Assembly: GCA_944387535.1 (NCBI GenBank)
Contig: CALXFI010000011.1
Coordinates: 1 to 32,865, forward strand
DNA from: an uncultured Clostridia bacterium
GTDB taxonomy: Bacteria > Bacillota > Clostridia > TANB77 > CAG-508
DNA length: 32,865 bases
Direction of reading: 5' to 3'
Shown here: positions 32,304 through 32,865 of the stretch, in pieces
Position numbering within the stretch: the first letter of the stretch is position 1
How the letters are laid out: each line of letters opens with the position of its first letter
Notes under the pieces: generated by a model
What the model saw: only the letters and a program-made list of their open reading frames with translations
What the model was told of the DNA's origin: nothing
Databases searched by the model: none
Program-made: the position numbers and the translations under genes

Positions 32304-32865
32304 CTCACTCCTTGAATATGTATAAATCTAATATTTTTATAGACATATTCTGATATTGGTTTATCAAAACTATCAAATGTATGTGAAGCTATTTTTATTT
32401 CTGATAAATCATATAAATTTTTAATTGTTGTTATTATTAAACTATGTTCATACTTAACACCATCAAAAGAAAGCTGTGCAATATCTCCAAGTTGTATTTT
32501 TCCCATAGTAACCTCTTTTCCAAAAGGTCCTACATCTTTATTGTTAATTAAGAAATTATATAAATATTCTACTCCTGTCCATGATGGAGATTTATTATTA
32601 CCATTTATATAATACCAACCTAAAACCTTTTTATAATTCATTACTCTTGAGCCAGCATATAAACATTGTGATATAAAATTGGTACAATCTCCACCAACAT
32701 TATCAAAATTATAATATTTTTCATTTCTTTTATATGCCCATTTTTTTGCATACTTGATAGTAGATTCTCTATCATACTCTATAAATTTCAGAAAAAAAGA
32801 GTAAATCTGCTTTTAATATTTTTCTTTTGAATTTTAACTGGTAATATATGGTAATTGTCTGTTTT
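32297..32865 (-). CDS. Amidase_6-like domain protein, partial and frameshifted
   Basis: Only the C-terminal part is in the window. The frame ending at 32297 shows the pattern of the putative amidase_6 domain: ESTIKYAKKWAYKRNEKYY, VGGDCTNFISQCLYAG, VLGWYYINGNNKSPSW and LGDIAQLSFDGVKYEHSLII. The Cys in GGDCTNF and the His in YEHS are the likely catalytic pair of this cysteine-peptidase-like fold. The first ATG (32641) lies inside the domain, so it is not the real start. This frame closes upstream at a TAA, while the neighbouring frame (KTDNYHILPVKIQ to FTLFF) is open from the window edge and stops at 32788. The two join by a -1 shift at the seven-T run (32792-32798). Such proteins are often exported hydrolases. 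Confidence 0.75.
32792..32798 (-). other. Seven-T slippery run in the amidase gene (-1 frameshift or indel)
   Basis: In the upstream frame the codons are ACT CTT TTT TTC TGA, which contains T TTT TTC, a canonical -1 slippery heptamer. The amidase continues in the -1 frame. An eighth T would also restore the frame, so a homopolymer length error is equally possible. Confidence 0.5.

Overview
The window is AT-rich and densely packed. Apart from one gene (malQ) at the left edge, every protein gene lies on the minus strand. AGA-dominated arginine codons, strong Shine-Dalgarno sites, a full bacterial FASII cluster, an SplB-like spore photoproduct lyase homologue and an FtsX-type ABC exporter point to a low-GC clostridial Firmicute, plausibly an uncultured gut species. 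The lineage is an inference; there is no rRNA here.

Layout, left to right. (1) 1-2590: a small membrane protein, malQ on the plus strand, and a Val-Asp-Phe tRNA operon with a near-perfect sigma-A promoter. (2) 2590-3882: a GT4 glucan synthase-like glycosyltransferase, a possible functional partner of malQ. (3) 4042-10444: fatty-acid operon fabH-fabD-fabG-fabF-accB-fabZ-accC, with two near-identical putative operators. (4) 10618-18483: WG-repeat protein, tgt and queA (queuosine), a membrane-anchored metallopeptidase split by a frameshift, pnp and rpsO. (5) 18709-22712: ABC permease and ATPase. (6) 22861-27235: splB homologue, dfrA, a DUF3592-like protein, thyA and a COG2509 flavoprotein. (7) 27314-29240: a solitary HicA-like toxin, a PflX-type radical SAM protein and an unknown anchored protein. 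(8) 29412-32172: a two-component system whose kinase is split by a frameshift. (9) 32297-32865: a truncated amidase_6-like protein, also frameshifted.

The most striking observation is that the two unrelated split genes (metallopeptidase and histidine kinase) break at the same 11 bases, AGACTTCGGAG. Both are read in the zero frame as AGA CTT CGG AG, and both are restored by a +1 shift. By eye, these are the only two in-frame CGG codons in all the minus-strand genes. A P-site CUU followed by a very rare arginine codon is the logic of the yeast Ty1 site (CUU AGG C), so a programmed +1 frameshift is a serious possibility. Sequencing or assembly error must be excluded first.

Second, the intergenic gaps carry at least three families of short palindromic elements: four copies of a ~54-bp element containing AGGAAACGT[CT]CC or its complement, three copies of a ~34-bp GACCCCGTCCTG hairpin (two forming a 113-bp inverted pair), and one ~70-bp GGGGAC/GTCCCC palindrome. 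All share a GTCC/GGAC core and sit against stop codons or ribosome-binding sites. A separate 102-bp palindrome lies in the pnp leader.
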